Source of the DNA: Adiantum capillus-veneris
Lineage: Eukaryota; Streptophyta; Polypodiopsida; Polypodiales; Pteridaceae
Assembly: GCA_014529385.2 (NCBI GenBank)
Contig: CM043946.1
Location: 17,069,077-17,133,076, forward strand
Reading direction: 5' to 3'
Length of the DNA stretch: 64,000 nt
The translations under genes were made by a program, and so were the position numbers. The notes under the pieces are model-generated. The model ran no database searches and had not been told where the DNA came from. It saw only the letters and a list, made by a program, of their open reading frames with translations. The first letter of the stretch is position 1. Every line of letters begins with the position of its first letter. Of the stretch, positions 16,764-25,702 are shown piece after piece.

Positions 16764-19448
16764 TTGAAAGAGGCACTCATTACTGCTCCAGTCTTGAAAT
16801 CACCAGATTGGGAGAAGATATTCCATGTGCATATACATGCTTCGGCATATGCAATAGGATGTATTCTGGCTCAGCCAGAAGAAGGAAACATGGATTTTCC
16901 TATCTGTTACGCCAGTCGACAGCTCAACAATGCAGAGAAGAATTACACCACAACAGAGCGAGAAGGATTAGGAATGATCTATGCTGTGAAGAAATTTTGG
17001 CATTATCTTCTAGCTGACGCGTACTTGTTCAACATAGAAATGATACCGAGGTGGTCTCAAAATGTCGTTAACCTATTAACCTATGGAGGAGAGTTCGATA
17101 GAAGAGAATACAACCTGAAACATATTGCTATTCAGCAATCCAAGAATCTTCAATTGGTTGCAGGAAGGTTGTATCAATTGGGAAATGATCATGTTTTACT
17201 ACTATGCATCAATCCTGAGGAATATAGTATATATCTGCGCGAAGCACATGTTCAGGAATGTGCATTTCATTGTTCAAGAAGGAACACATATAGGAATTTG
17301 TTACAATTGGGAGTCTATTGGCCAGGAATGAAAGAAAGCGTACATGAATATGTCACTGTATGTATTGTATGTTCATCAAAACCACCAGCCGAGTATTCGA
17401 CATTATATCAGATAATGATCGCTCCAGAATGGAGTCAGTATATTGTTGAATATCTCACAAATAGAACTTTCCCAGAAGGAACGTCAAAAGCTCGTCAGAA
17501 ATCTGTAGAGACAGAAGCTAGAGATTACACTTTCATAGGAGATCAACTCTATAGGAGAGGTAAAGACAACCAGCTTAGGATTTGTGCATCAGAGTCTGAG
17601 TATGTGATAATCCTGGAGCAAGCTCATGGAGGAGTAGGTGGTGGCCATTTCTCAGGTGATAAGACAGCAAAACTTGTCTTAGCCGCAGGAATATGGTGGC
17701 CAACATTACATATGGACGCTGAGGAATACGTTAAACGGTGTGATGACTGTCAGCGGACCAAAGTACCACTTAAAAGAGATGATATGCCGCTTAGACCAAT
17801 GATGGGGGCAAGAGCTTTTGCAAAATGGGGGATTGATTATATCGGACCCATTTCACCTCCTGCATATAAGACTCATGTACAATACATCATTGTGGCTACA
17901 GACTATCTAACAAAGTGGGTCGAAGCAAAGGCAACTCAAAAACCAGATGCCAGGACCACGGCACAATTTCTATATGAATACGTCTTTGTACGATATGGAT
18001 TGCCAATAGAAATTGTGAGTGATCGAGGCACACATTTCATAAATGAAGTGATAGAGATCCTTCTAGATGAATTCATGGTAATCCATAGGAAATCAGCCCC
18101 GTATCATCCACAAGCAAACGGACAAGCTGAAGCAACAAACAAAACCATATGCACGGTCCTCACGAAGATTGTATCTGAGTCGAGAACTCAATGGGACCAG
18201 AAGTTGCATTCAACATTATGGGCATATAGGGTAGCATATAAAACAAGGGTGGCTAAGGATCTAGAGTGGACAGGGCACGAGCTCTCTGATAGAATAGATG
18301 ACCTGGAAAAGCTAGATGAGCTTCGCCTAAAAGAAGTAGCTTCCATCTACGCTCAAAAAAGGCGACAAAAGGAATTTTTTGATAAGCATGTGCGGACTAA
18401 AGAGTTTAAAGTTGGGGACTATGTCCTAGTTTACACTCTGAAACAGCATGCTAAGAAGCTTAAAAAGCGAGGGATGGGACCTCTGGTGATTAAAGATCTA
18501 TCACCAAGTGGAGCCGTCAAGCTTGCTACATTAGACGGAGAAGAAATGCCCAATTGGATTAGTGGATGCAGAGTGAAAAAGTATCTGTTGCCGCTAACAC
18601 AAGACATGCTTCTCAAAATACATCAAGAAAAGCTGCGTGTCCAGAAAAAGAAAAAGATTGAGGAGGAAGCGCAAGCCGAGGCGAAGGAAAGAATGGAGAA
18701 AAGAAGACTATTGCGTCAGAAACAGCGCAATGAAGGAGCAATACGAATAAACGCAGTCAGTATAACAGAAATGGATAATGACAAAGAAGAACCCATCATT
18801 GAATGCAAAGTAGGAACCAACCAAATCAAAGCCAGAGCACTATTGGATTCAGGAGCTCAAGCTAACCTACTTTCACTCAGTTTGTATAGACAATTGACAA
18901 ATGACAGTAAACTACAAACTGCCAAGCAAGAGTTAAAGAGTTACTCTGAGAATTCAATCAAAACTGTCGGATGCACAGTTTTACATATACAGATTAACCA
19001 ATATGTGTATCCTCATATGTTTTACGTGGTTGAAGACCAAGCTACACAACATCCATTATTGCTAGGACAACCATGGCAAAAGCAATATAATGCAATGATT
19101 GACTGGAGTTCTAAATCAGTGCTTATAAAATACGAAGGTGAAAGTCAATCAGTTAAGTTCACCAAAGGAGCAGAGCCAACTCCAAAGGAAGAATCCACGG
19201 ACAAGGGCAAACAACAAATAGAGAAAAAGAAGAAGCAATGGCAACCAAAAGTTTCTACACAACTGGATTGCTCGTCGACGAGGAACTCTCAACATTGGAT
19301 AAGGAAGACAAGCAATAATATAACAGCTCAACCTTGGGATAAAACGGAGTCAACGTTGGTATGGAGACCAAAAAAGGTGGTGCCAAAAACACAAACAGAG
19401 TCTTCAATACCAGACAACAGAGTGATCCCCGACAATCAAGGACAGTGA
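16764..19448 (+). CDS. pol: RNase H remnant, integrase and second protease of element A
   Basis: Continuation of pol in the same frame. RNase H starts normally (H-I-H-A-S-A-Y-A-I-G) but 210 bp, including the T-D-H-Q-A-L-L-Y and R-A-D-H-L-S-R-L motifs present in B, are deleted in frame near 17017. Two homologous units of about 126 codons follow (17042-17420 and 17421-17800), each starting W-S-Q and ending in an H-x6-H...C-x2-C zinc site. The integrase core has the D-D-E triad at codons 17835, 18021 and 18129. A further 78-bp in-frame deletion near 18244 removes 26 residues of the core's end. A GPY/F-like region follows (about 18460-18600), then a basic helix, then a second retropepsin-like domain with L-L-D-S-G-A-Q (Asp codon 18846) and L-L-G-Q-P-W. 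The end at 19448 results from a roughly 10-base deletion near 19385. Confidence 0.9.
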   Translation: MKEALITAPVLKSPDWEKIFHVHIHASAYAIGCILAQPEEGNMDFPICYASRQLNNAEKNYTTTEREGLGMIYAVKKFWHYLLADAYLFNIEMIPRWSQNVVNLLTYGGEFDRREYNLKHIAIQQSKNLQLVAGRLYQLGNDHVLLLCINPEEYSIYLREAHVQECAFHCSRRNTYRNLLQLGVYWPGMKESVHEYVTVCIVCSSKPPAEYSTLYQIMIAPEWSQYIVEYLTNRTFPEGTSKARQKSVETEARDYTFIGDQLYRRGKDNQLRICASESEYVIILEQAHGGVGGGHFSGDKTAKLVLAAGIWWPTLHMDAEEYVKRCDDCQRTKVPLKRDDMPLRPMMGARAFAKWGIDYIGPISPPAYKTHVQYIIVATDYLTKWVEAKATQKPDARTTAQFLYEYVFVRYGLPIEIVSDRGTHFINEVIEILLDEFMVIHRKSAPYHPQANGQAEATNKTICTVLTKIVSESRTQWDQKLHSTLWAYRVAYKTRVAKDLEWTGHELSDRIDDLEKLDELRLKEVASIYAQKRRQKEFFDKHVRTKEFKVGDYVLVYTLKQHAKKLKKRGMGPLVIKDLSPSGAVKLATLDGEEMPNWISGCRVKKYLLPLTQDMLLKIHQEKLRVQKKKKIEEEAQAEAKERMEKRRLLRQKQRNEGAIRINAVSITEMDNDKEEPIIECKVGTNQIKARALLDSGAQANLLSLSLYRQLTNDSKLQTAKQELKSYSENSIKTVGCTVLHIQINQYVYPHMFYVVEDQATQHPLLLGQPWQKQYNAMIDWSSKSVLIKYEGESQSVKFTKGAEPTPKEESTDKGKQQIEKKKKQWQPKVSTQLDCSSTRNSQHWIRKTSNNITAQPWDKTESTLVWRPKKVVPKTQTESSIPDNRVIPDNQGQ

Positions 19449-19864
19449 AACAGATCTGGATTCCAAAGAAGTTCATGACGGCACAAAGCTATAGCAAGCA
19501 AATTTGGATCCCAAAGATTTGTAAACAGGAACTCCCTTCAATACAATCAACGGAAACTCCTAGGTATTTCAAGGCGAGGAAATCAACACACAGAACAAAG
19601 CAGGTTTGGGTCGCAAAGAGTTTGTGGCAAGCACAAGCAAAGTGGAAGCAGATTTGGATTGTGAAAAAAGACAACAAGGTAAAGAAGAATCCATCTACTG
19701 ATTCTACTACCGAAGTGCCAAAACCAACCCAAAACCCGACCACCAATCCTTCAATCAAACAAAGAGCAGCTTTATTGGAAAGACTGTTGTATCATCGCTC
19801 TACAATTGCATTGGGAACTGATGACCAAAACAGCTACAATGCTTCACCCACAAACACTTCATAG
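19361..19864 (+). CDS. Pol C-terminal tail of element A, out of frame
   Basis: Matches the C-terminus of B's pol, which is in frame with protease 2 there; in A it is shifted by a deletion of about 10 bases near 19385. It carries repeated motifs of the form K-x-x-W-x-x-K (K-Q-I-W-I-P-K twice, Q-V-W-V-A-K, Q-I-W-I-V-K) spaced about 12-25 residues. The first ATG at 19361 is internal to the pol frame and is not a real start. Strongly basic; a role in nucleic-acid binding is possible but not shown. Confidence 0.65.
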   Translation: METKKGGAKNTNRVFNTRQQSDPRQSRTVKQIWIPKKFMTAQSYSKQIWIPKICKQELPSIQSTETPRYFKARKSTHRTKQVWVAKSLWQAQAKWKQIWIVKKDNKVKKNPSTDSTTEVPKPTQNPTTNPSIKQRAALLERLLYHRSTIALGTDDQNSYNASPTNTS

Positions 19865-19886
19865 TCGTCCGGGAGGACTCAGACTA

Positions 19887-19898
19887 GGAGGGGGGGAG
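19887..19898 (+). other. Internal (central) polypurine tract of element A
   Basis: GGAGGGGGGGAG, identical over 12 nt to the tract before the 3' LTR, lies just after the pol stop. The same 12-mer is at the same place in B (37049-37060, minus). It could prime a second plus strand, as central tracts do in lentiviruses and some yeast elements. Confidence 0.6.
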
Positions 19899-20686
19899 GT
19901 ATACAGGAGCTACAAAGCAGCTACAAGCGGAAAAAACAAAGAAAAACAAAAATTATATTACAAGGGCAGTGTCTTACATGATTTTGCAATTTTTATGTTT
20001 GATTGCGGATATTGATAATATTTATGCCCTTATATACCTTGTTTTGCAACAAGAAGAGATCAAATGATGAATTTGGGTCTCTAGATGTGTAAATATCACT
20101 AAATAAGAGTGTTTTTGGAGCTAAAAAGTGGAAAAAAGTGGTAATCCAAGTCCAGAAATCACAAAGAAGTGTATATTCATATACACAGGGTTACCAGCTA
20201 TTTATCGTGTATGTTTGGAATTTTTTGGCTTCAATTTGCTATTTTCCTTTATTTTTTATGATTTTCTTAATAAAAATAAAAGAAAAATAAAAAAGCAGGT
20301 GAAATGAGATCGGAAAAAAGAAAAGAATAGACGGTGATGATCCTAATGACAAGGGCAACCCATGGTAAAAATGGGGTACAATTCTGAAAAAGTTGCGGAA
20401 AGCCCGAAATGACAGAATTTTGGCAAAGTGGACAGATTTCTCAGAAACAGGTCAAACGGAGTCCAAATTGAGAAATTTCAAATCCTAAAGTGCATTTCAC
20501 GACGAGATAGGAGCACATGTCAAATTTGGTAACAAGTGATCCGGGAAGCCCGAAGTTAAGTATTTTTCACTTCACTATCAAGCTCATTTCCACTATTACC
20601 TTCTTGGAGAGAGCAAAGAGCACACAGGAGCATCCGACCTTCTACTGCCTTCTACGACTACTACGAGAGCTCAGAGGACACCAGAC
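19899..20686 (+). other. Spacer between pol and ORF3 of element A
   Basis: About 790 bp without a long frame. It is closely similar to B (36256-37048 minus). It contains an AT-rich stretch (20220-20300) and several short copies of leader-like sequence. At its end A reads ATGAGAG-GATCCATGG; the corresponding B sequence is split at 20693/20694 by the 1,968-bp intron-like segment. Confidence 0.7.
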
Positions 20687-22186
20687 ATGAGAGGATCCAT
20701 GGATTCCGCTAAGTCATCGGCAACTAAGAGAAAAAGACCAACCATCAAGGATGCTCTTGCAGAAGCAGAACCTTTTGATATTCCAACAGAAACCCTCAAG
20801 CCAACCAAGACATGGGTGGAGGAAGCAGTACTAGAAAAAGAGGGAATAAAGATCTACCAGGGGACTTTCAGAGATCGTCAAGGGCAATCGGTCGATGTAC
20901 CTATGATCCCACGAGAATTAGTGGATTATAGCAGATCAGAGAACATCAGCAGATACCTGGAAAAGGCTGACTTACACAGGTTCTTCACCTCGAGACCATC
21001 AGGTGTAGACACAAGAAGAGTGTATGAGTTGGCAACATCCATTCAGAAGGATGGGAAAGCCACGTTGACAGCCATGGATGGAGAAACAGTTGAAGTACAG
21101 ATCACTCCACAGCTCATTGCAGACGCATTGAAGCTGCACAACAAAGGGAGTTCTGTCAGAGAAAGAAGGGAGGCCATAGAGGTCTATGGATCAAAGAAAC
21201 AAAATACAACCTACGGAGATATGGCAGATCAACGAGCGGCAACCCTTTGCCGATTATACAACCAGTTTTTCCATGTGTGCAGTAAAAGACCGCAGAAGTA
21301 TACTACACCACCCCATGCCATTGCGACAACCATCACATGGGCACTGAAGAGCAACATGCCAAAAGAGGTGAATTATGCTCAATACATCCACGAGCAAGTA
21401 ATACATGCCAAAAGAGGTGAATTATGCTCAATACATCCACTGAAGAGCAACATGCCAAAAGAGGTGAATTATGCTCAATACATCCACGAGCAAGTAATCG
21501 CCATGCACAACCAGAAGCCAAAGTACATAGGAGGAGGAGAAATCCTAACAAGAATAGCTTATGAAGCTATTGGAGCTAGGGATCAAGGGCCACGGGTTCC
21601 CTCCCAGAATGAGTGGCTTAGAGAAGCCGATGAAGAGAAAGAACAGCAAGAAGTATCCAAGAGGGCGTCCACAAGAGCACGCCGAAAACTAGAAATAGTT
21701 TCAGAACCTGAAGAGGCTGTGGACGAGCCGCTAAAGAAGAAAGCGAAGAAGAAGGCTGATCCCAAGCAAACCAAAAGTCAAAAAGCCGCAAGAATGGAAA
21801 GGCTGGTGGAGCAGTTTAGAGCGGAAAGAGCTCTAAAGGGGGACTTTGAAGAAATGTGGGTGCCAGACCCCACTAAAGTCGGAACCAGCTCTGCCAGGCC
21901 ACATGTTGATCAATATGATCAATATATTAGAGCTTATGAGGAGTCGGAGGCCATACTGGAGCAGCAACCTATCGAGCCTTATACTGAAGAGGAAGTACAG
22001 CTTTTAAAAGCTGAGCTGAAAAAGGACGACAAGGAGAAGAAGGGAGTAGATGAGTCTACTGAACTTCGAGAGAAAGACGGGCAAGCAAACAAAGGGAAAG
22101 CCAAGATGTCTGAGGACAATCAGCCCTCTTTTACTGATGTACCAAGCCCGAAGAAGATGGAAATTATTGTGAGGAGACCACAATAG
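20687..22186 (+). CDS. ORF3 N-terminal part of element A (499 codons)
   Basis: Additional ORF in the env position. The frame starts MRGSMDSAK; the first two codons lie upstream of the inferred splice junction, and the second Met is the only start available in unspliced B. Residues 1-290 form a globular region with V-Q-I-T-P-Q-L-I-A-D-A-L-K and Y-I-G-G-x-E-I-L-T-R-I-A-Y-E-A-I-G, which by eye recalls the putative plant transposon protein domain found beside some gypsy elements. Lys/Glu-rich low-complexity sequence follows. There is no signal peptide or membrane span, so it is not an envelope protein. A frameshift near 22186 separates it from the middle part. A carries about 510 bp (near 21905-22420) that B lacks. 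Confidence 0.75.
   Translation: MRGSMDSAKSSATKRKRPTIKDALAEAEPFDIPTETLKPTKTWVEEAVLEKEGIKIYQGTFRDRQGQSVDVPMIPRELVDYSRSENISRYLEKADLHRFFTSRPSGVDTRRVYELATSIQKDGKATLTAMDGETVEVQITPQLIADALKLHNKGSSVRERREAIEVYGSKKQNTTYGDMADQRAATLCRLYNQFFHVCSKRPQKYTTPPHAIATTITWALKSNMPKEVNYAQYIHEQVIHAKRGELCSIHPLKSNMPKEVNYAQYIHEQVIAMHNQKPKYIGGGEILTRIAYEAIGARDQGPRVPSQNEWLREADEEKEQQEVSKRASTRARRKLEIVSEPEEAVDEPLKKKAKKKADPKQTKSQKAARMERLVEQFRAERALKGDFEEMWVPDPTKVGTSSARPHVDQYDQYIRAYEESEAILEQQPIEPYTEEEVQLLKAELKKDDKEKKGVDESTELREKDGQANKGKAKMSEDNQPSFTDVPSPKKMEIIVRRPQ
21355..21487 (+). repeat. Local triplication inside ORF3 of element A
   Basis: A 37-bp segment starting CATGCCAAAAGAGGTGAATT occurs at 21355, 21404 and 21451. B has one copy. 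The inserted DNA keeps the frame, so ORF3 gains about 32 codons, one copy being read in another frame. Confidence 0.9.
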
Positions 22187-22203
22187 AAATAGAAACAGAA
22201 GTT

Positions 22204-23031
22204 ATGGAAAAGCCGGAGGCCGGGACCAAGGAAAAGGAGATAGATCCAGTTCAGGAAAAGAAAGATGATTATGAGGATCTGGTAGCGATCGGATACAGTG
22301 AAGAAGAGGCCCTGGAGGCAGTTTATGGGATATCCCTACGAAAACAAGATGATCGGAAAGGGACGAAGGAAAAGACAAAGGGTACAATGGAGAGTAAAGA
22401 GAAAATGGACGAACAGAACATACTAGAAGAGCCGAAGCCATTGGAGGTGGTGGCAGAAAGAGCTGTCAAGTTGACAGATGAAGATGAAAAAGACATGCAC
22501 ATGGTGCATGAACTGCTCAGCAAGATTAAAGAAAGATCCAGAGCAAAGGAAGTAGCAATTGAGACAGCAAAACAAAAGGAAGCAGAGTTGCAGAAGAAGT
22601 TAGAGAATGCTATGACTGAATCTGAAAGTCATAAAGCATCACTCTACGACGCAGAAAACGAGAGAGACGGCTTGATACTCCAACTAGCCGAAGCTTCAAG
22701 AGAGGTAACAAGTTCACAGGAAGCAAAGGAGCGAATAGAAGATGAGCTGGAGGCAGCCAAGGATGAGCTCATTGAGCTAAGGGAAAGAGTCGAACTTCAA
22801 GAAAGGACAATCACGAGACTCAGGACCACCCCTAGAGCTAGCAGAGCAGGAGCAGAACAAGAGGGAGCCCTCGTACCAGCTCTGGAAGATCAGGTCAGAA
22901 GTTTACAAAGAGAGCTAAGGTTAGAGCAAGTGCAAAGATTGCACATGGCGGAGGGATCATTGGCTGCAGAGGAGAGGCTCACATCAGAAAACCAAACACT
23001 AAGGACAGAAAATGAGGCCCTCCGCAAATAG
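22204..23031 (+). CDS. ORF3 middle part of element A (coiled coil, 275 codons)
   Basis: Continues ORF3 in a shifted frame. It is almost wholly helical, with long Glu/Lys/Leu heptad-like stretches (E-L-Q-K-K-L-E-N-A, L-R-E-R-V-E-L-Q-E-R-T-I-T-R-L, L-R-T-E-N-E-A-L-R-K) indicating an extended coiled coil and probable oligomerisation. It ends at TAG 23029-23031 where B reads CAG (Gln), so the stop is secondary. The ATG at 22204 is internal. Homologous to 31514-33283 (minus) in B. Confidence 0.75.
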   Translation: MEKPEAGTKEKEIDPVQEKKDDYEDLVAIGYSEEEALEAVYGISLRKQDDRKGTKEKTKGTMESKEKMDEQNILEEPKPLEVVAERAVKLTDEDEKDMHMVHELLSKIKERSRAKEVAIETAKQKEAELQKKLENAMTESESHKASLYDAENERDGLILQLAEASREVTSSQEAKERIEDELEAAKDELIELRERVELQERTITRLRTTPRASRAGAEQEGALVPALEDQVRSLQRELRLEQVQRLHMAEGSLAAEERLTSENQTLRTENEALRK

Positions 23032-24069
23032 CTCCAAGACCTCCAAGAGCAACAAAGAAGAGAAACAGAGCCACCACAAGAAGAAGCAGGGGGAGCAGCC
23101 ATAGAGCTACCAGAAACTGGAGAGGCAACCACAATTGAAGATCCAGCCCCAGTTCAAGAAGTGGCCTCAACTTCAGGAATCTCTGAAGAAGAAGAACAAA
23201 GGCTCCAGGACCAAATAGAAAAGTCAACAGAGGAAAGTGCCAAGGCGGAAATGCAATGGTAAAGGAGACTCCTCATCTCCATTAGACTTCAAGGTCTAGA
23301 CACAAAAGTGCTCCATGAAGAGTAGATGCAACCCAGTCTGCCTTTCCCTCTGATGAAATTTGATGTGATAAAGACGAAAAAGAGAATAGAGGAGGAGCAG
23401 TATGTCGCTCTTTACGAAGGCGACATCACAAAGGATGAACAATCAAAGAAGATTGTAGATTCTCAACCTAGATGGAGGAAAGGTTGGCTGAACAAATACC
23501 CAGCCTACCTCATCTACTTGGTAGAGGCTCCAAAGGAGATTCGGGAGGATGCAACCTTCTGCCCGGTGCCAAGAGTCAGAAACTGGAAGGAGCATGGCAG
23601 GATTGCAGAAAAGAAGCCAAATTGGCTTAATTATCCCAGGATGCCAGGACCAAAGGAAGGAGAGAGAATAGGTAAAGCCTACATGGTGAAAACCCTAACG
23701 GGCACCATCAAACTCTTTACTGGCTCTCCTGACCTTTCGTGTCAGATGCTAAAGAAAATCTGCAGGACTCTCTTAGCATGCATTGAAGTGTTCGCGCCAG
23801 ATAAATCCACGACCTCGAGTCTACTATCGACGGCCGACACAGTGACGGATATGACGTATGATCTTTCATTGCAGCCATCACCAAAGGTGTTACATCTCTT
23901 ATACCAAAGAATTATGTTTTTGCCTAGCTTCCACATGCAAACATTCGAAGAAGCTTTCTACACCGGCTTTTTCACTCACAAAAGCAAAATATTCGGCCCA
24001 ACCTTGACCATCGGCAACCTACGCTACGAATCACATTTGCAGATGCTCAAGACGACAGGACTCTATTGA
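23032..24069 (+). pseudogene. ORF3 C-terminal part of element A
   Basis: Same frame as the middle part but with further stops (TAA near 23261, TAG at 23323-23325). The open portion 23326-24069 encodes a well-conserved globular C-terminal domain of about 245 residues: R-W-R-K-G-W-L-N-K-Y-P-A-Y, F-C-P-V-P-R-V, Y-P-R-M-P-G-P and M-F-L-P-S-F-H-M-Q-T-F-E-E-A-F-Y-T-G-F-F. I recognise no family. It ends 37 bp before the 3' polypurine tract. The high similarity to B suggests past functional constraint. Confidence 0.75.
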
Positions 24070-24106
24070 CCAAGCCTAAAAGTCATGTCAGGGACGACAT
24101 GAACGC

Positions 24107-24118
24107 GGAGGGGGGGAG
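24107..24118 (+). other. 3' polypurine tract of element A
   Basis: GGAGGGGGGGAG immediately before the 3' LTR; the standard plus-strand priming site. Confidence 0.9.
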
Positions 24119-25052
24119 TGTTGAGCCAACAGGGGATCACACCCACATTTTTGCTTACACCCATCATTTTGTAACCATTGATTGTAATAAATGTCTTTCC
24201 GACATTAATTTTGATTTGAGCCATTCATTAAGTAACGGGACTCAATTGAGTTTCCAGCTTGTAATCCCGAAGTAATTTCACCTGTTGATGTAAATAATTA
24301 GAGATGTTCTCACCTCCAAGGCTGAGGTATATAAGCCAAAGTTTTGTAACCTAAAGGGAGATTCAATTATTAATCAAAGAGAGTTTTTGAGCGCCGTGAC
24401 TGTGTCTGAGAGAGAGAGAGAGAGATTCTTATCTTCTTGCTACGCGAGCTACGGGGCCGCCATTGGAGAAGCGACACCGCCATTGTGTTAGCAACGGTGA
24501 GAGCTACGCACAGATACCAAGAGTGCGCGCTATCGGCTTCTACGTGTGGTAAGTTCCTACGAGCTTCGGTGTGAGTTTTCTTCCAACTCGTGTGTCGGAA
24601 TAGAGTGTGCAGCATATCTATAGAACCACAACGAGTAGAGCTACACATTAGTACCATCGGGGTCAAGTTTCGATCACCTGTATTTTTCGGCCTGTCTTCA
24701 TACGCGTTTGCCGCACGGAGTGGTTATAGGTTGATTTTGCAGTTCAAGTCTTTAGGGTGTTGTTCTTACCTAGTGTATAGACTTCCCCTTGAGTTTGAGA
24801 TCGATTCAATGATTCTAGATCCTGTTCCGTATAGCATTCGTTCGTAGTACGGATTTCAGTCACTTGCGTATTTTAGAACTTAGATTTGATTTCCTTAGTA
24901 GTGATTGTCATTAGAAGGTCGAGTAGGTGATTTGACACCCACCTAGTTGTTTCCATGCGCCTGCGGGTCAAGCTCCGTCCTCGTCTGACAAATTCTGTTG
25001 TTGGTTGAGTTCTCGCTATTTAGCTTCCGCTAGCGGCGTAACCGCCTTAACA
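24119..25052 (+). mobile_element. Element A 3' LTR
   Basis: 934 bp; differs from the 5' LTR at about a dozen positions and one 2-bp indel by eye. Ends CCTTAACA followed by the target duplication TTGAG. Confidence 0.95.
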
Positions 25053-25057
25053 TTGAG

Positions 25058-25697
25058 TTTCAAAGTGTCATTGTGCAAATGCATCCATTCCATATTAGAT
25101 GAACCAAGATATTTCTTTCCCTTGCAATGTGGCTATAAAATCTTTTATAGTATCATCACTGTATGAGGATTCAAAACATTGACCACCTGCTCTCAAATTT
25201 CCCCACATGAATATTAGCATGCCCCTACTTTAGGGTTCAGGGGGGTGGTTGAGCCATTGTTGGATTTTTTTGGAGGTACGTGAGCTCATAATGGACCCAA
25301 CCAAGTGGTTACCCTTAGAGGTAGTTGTGGAGTTCTTTCCCACTCTTCTTGCTTAGGTGAAAAATTCTCCCCTCTTGCTTGCTTTAGGTTTTTATCTGTA
25401 TGGTTGGATTCTCTTGACTGTGTCCTTTTTGTAAATGGAGGAAAACCTATGAATACTACTACTAGAAGGCTACTTTCTTGATTAATCTTTATTGTTGCAA
25501 TACAAGCCAAGAATCACATCTCCTTTTTTAAAATTTGGTGCCATATGTGGTAAATAGTGGTTCCTCTCCTAAATCACTAATGCACCTCTTCTTCTCTATG
25601 GAAGCTCAAGTAATCAATGGATTGTCTTCTAGTGTATATGTAGATCCTATGTGTGTGGTCCACTTCACAACCCAGATGGCACATATTTGACTCCATA
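25058..25697. other. Host flank between elements A and D; split minus-strand coding-like fragment
   Basis: On the minus strand, about 25053-25230 reads S-S-Y-S-D-D-T-I-K-D-F-I-A-T-L-Q-G-K-E-I-S-W-F with two stops, then H-F-E-T-Q. Removing element A and one TTGAG copy continues this frame into V-F-C-K-I-Q-V-G-K-D-I-R-R (8185 down to 8119). It looks like a decayed retroelement gag or similar protein, but I cannot assign it. The rest has no recognisable feature. Confidence 0.4.
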
Positions 25698-25702
25698 CCT
25701 AT

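Larger units (their letters stand above)
8199..25052 (+). mobile_element. Element A: full-length Ty3/gypsy LTR retrotransposon
   Basis: A 16.85-kb element with two LTRs of 932 and 934 bp differing at roughly a dozen positions by eye, TG...CA ends, perfect 5-bp target duplications, a tRNA-Asp primer site and a 3' polypurine tract. Internal order: palindrome-bearing leader, gag, protease 1, RT, truncated RNase H, duplicated zinc unit, integrase, protease 2, tail, internal polypurine tract, ORF3. No chromodomain is visible, so it fits the non-chromovirus branch of plant gypsy elements (Athila/Tat); an RT tree would be needed for placement. It is defective, with three in-frame stops in gag-pol, two in-frame deletions (70 and 26 codons) and broken ORF3 and tail. 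Compared with B it lacks a 1,968-bp intron-like segment. Confidence 0.95.

Noticed and set aside
16990-17040. The RNase H deletion in A as a second spliced intron
   Set aside because: Against B, the missing 210 bp does not start with GT and end with AG at the junction; there is GCC microhomology instead, so it is a simple deletion.
20687-24069. ORF3 as an envelope gene
   Set aside because: It is in the env position, but I see no signal peptide, transmembrane segment or Cys-rich ectodomain; it is coiled-coil and charged.
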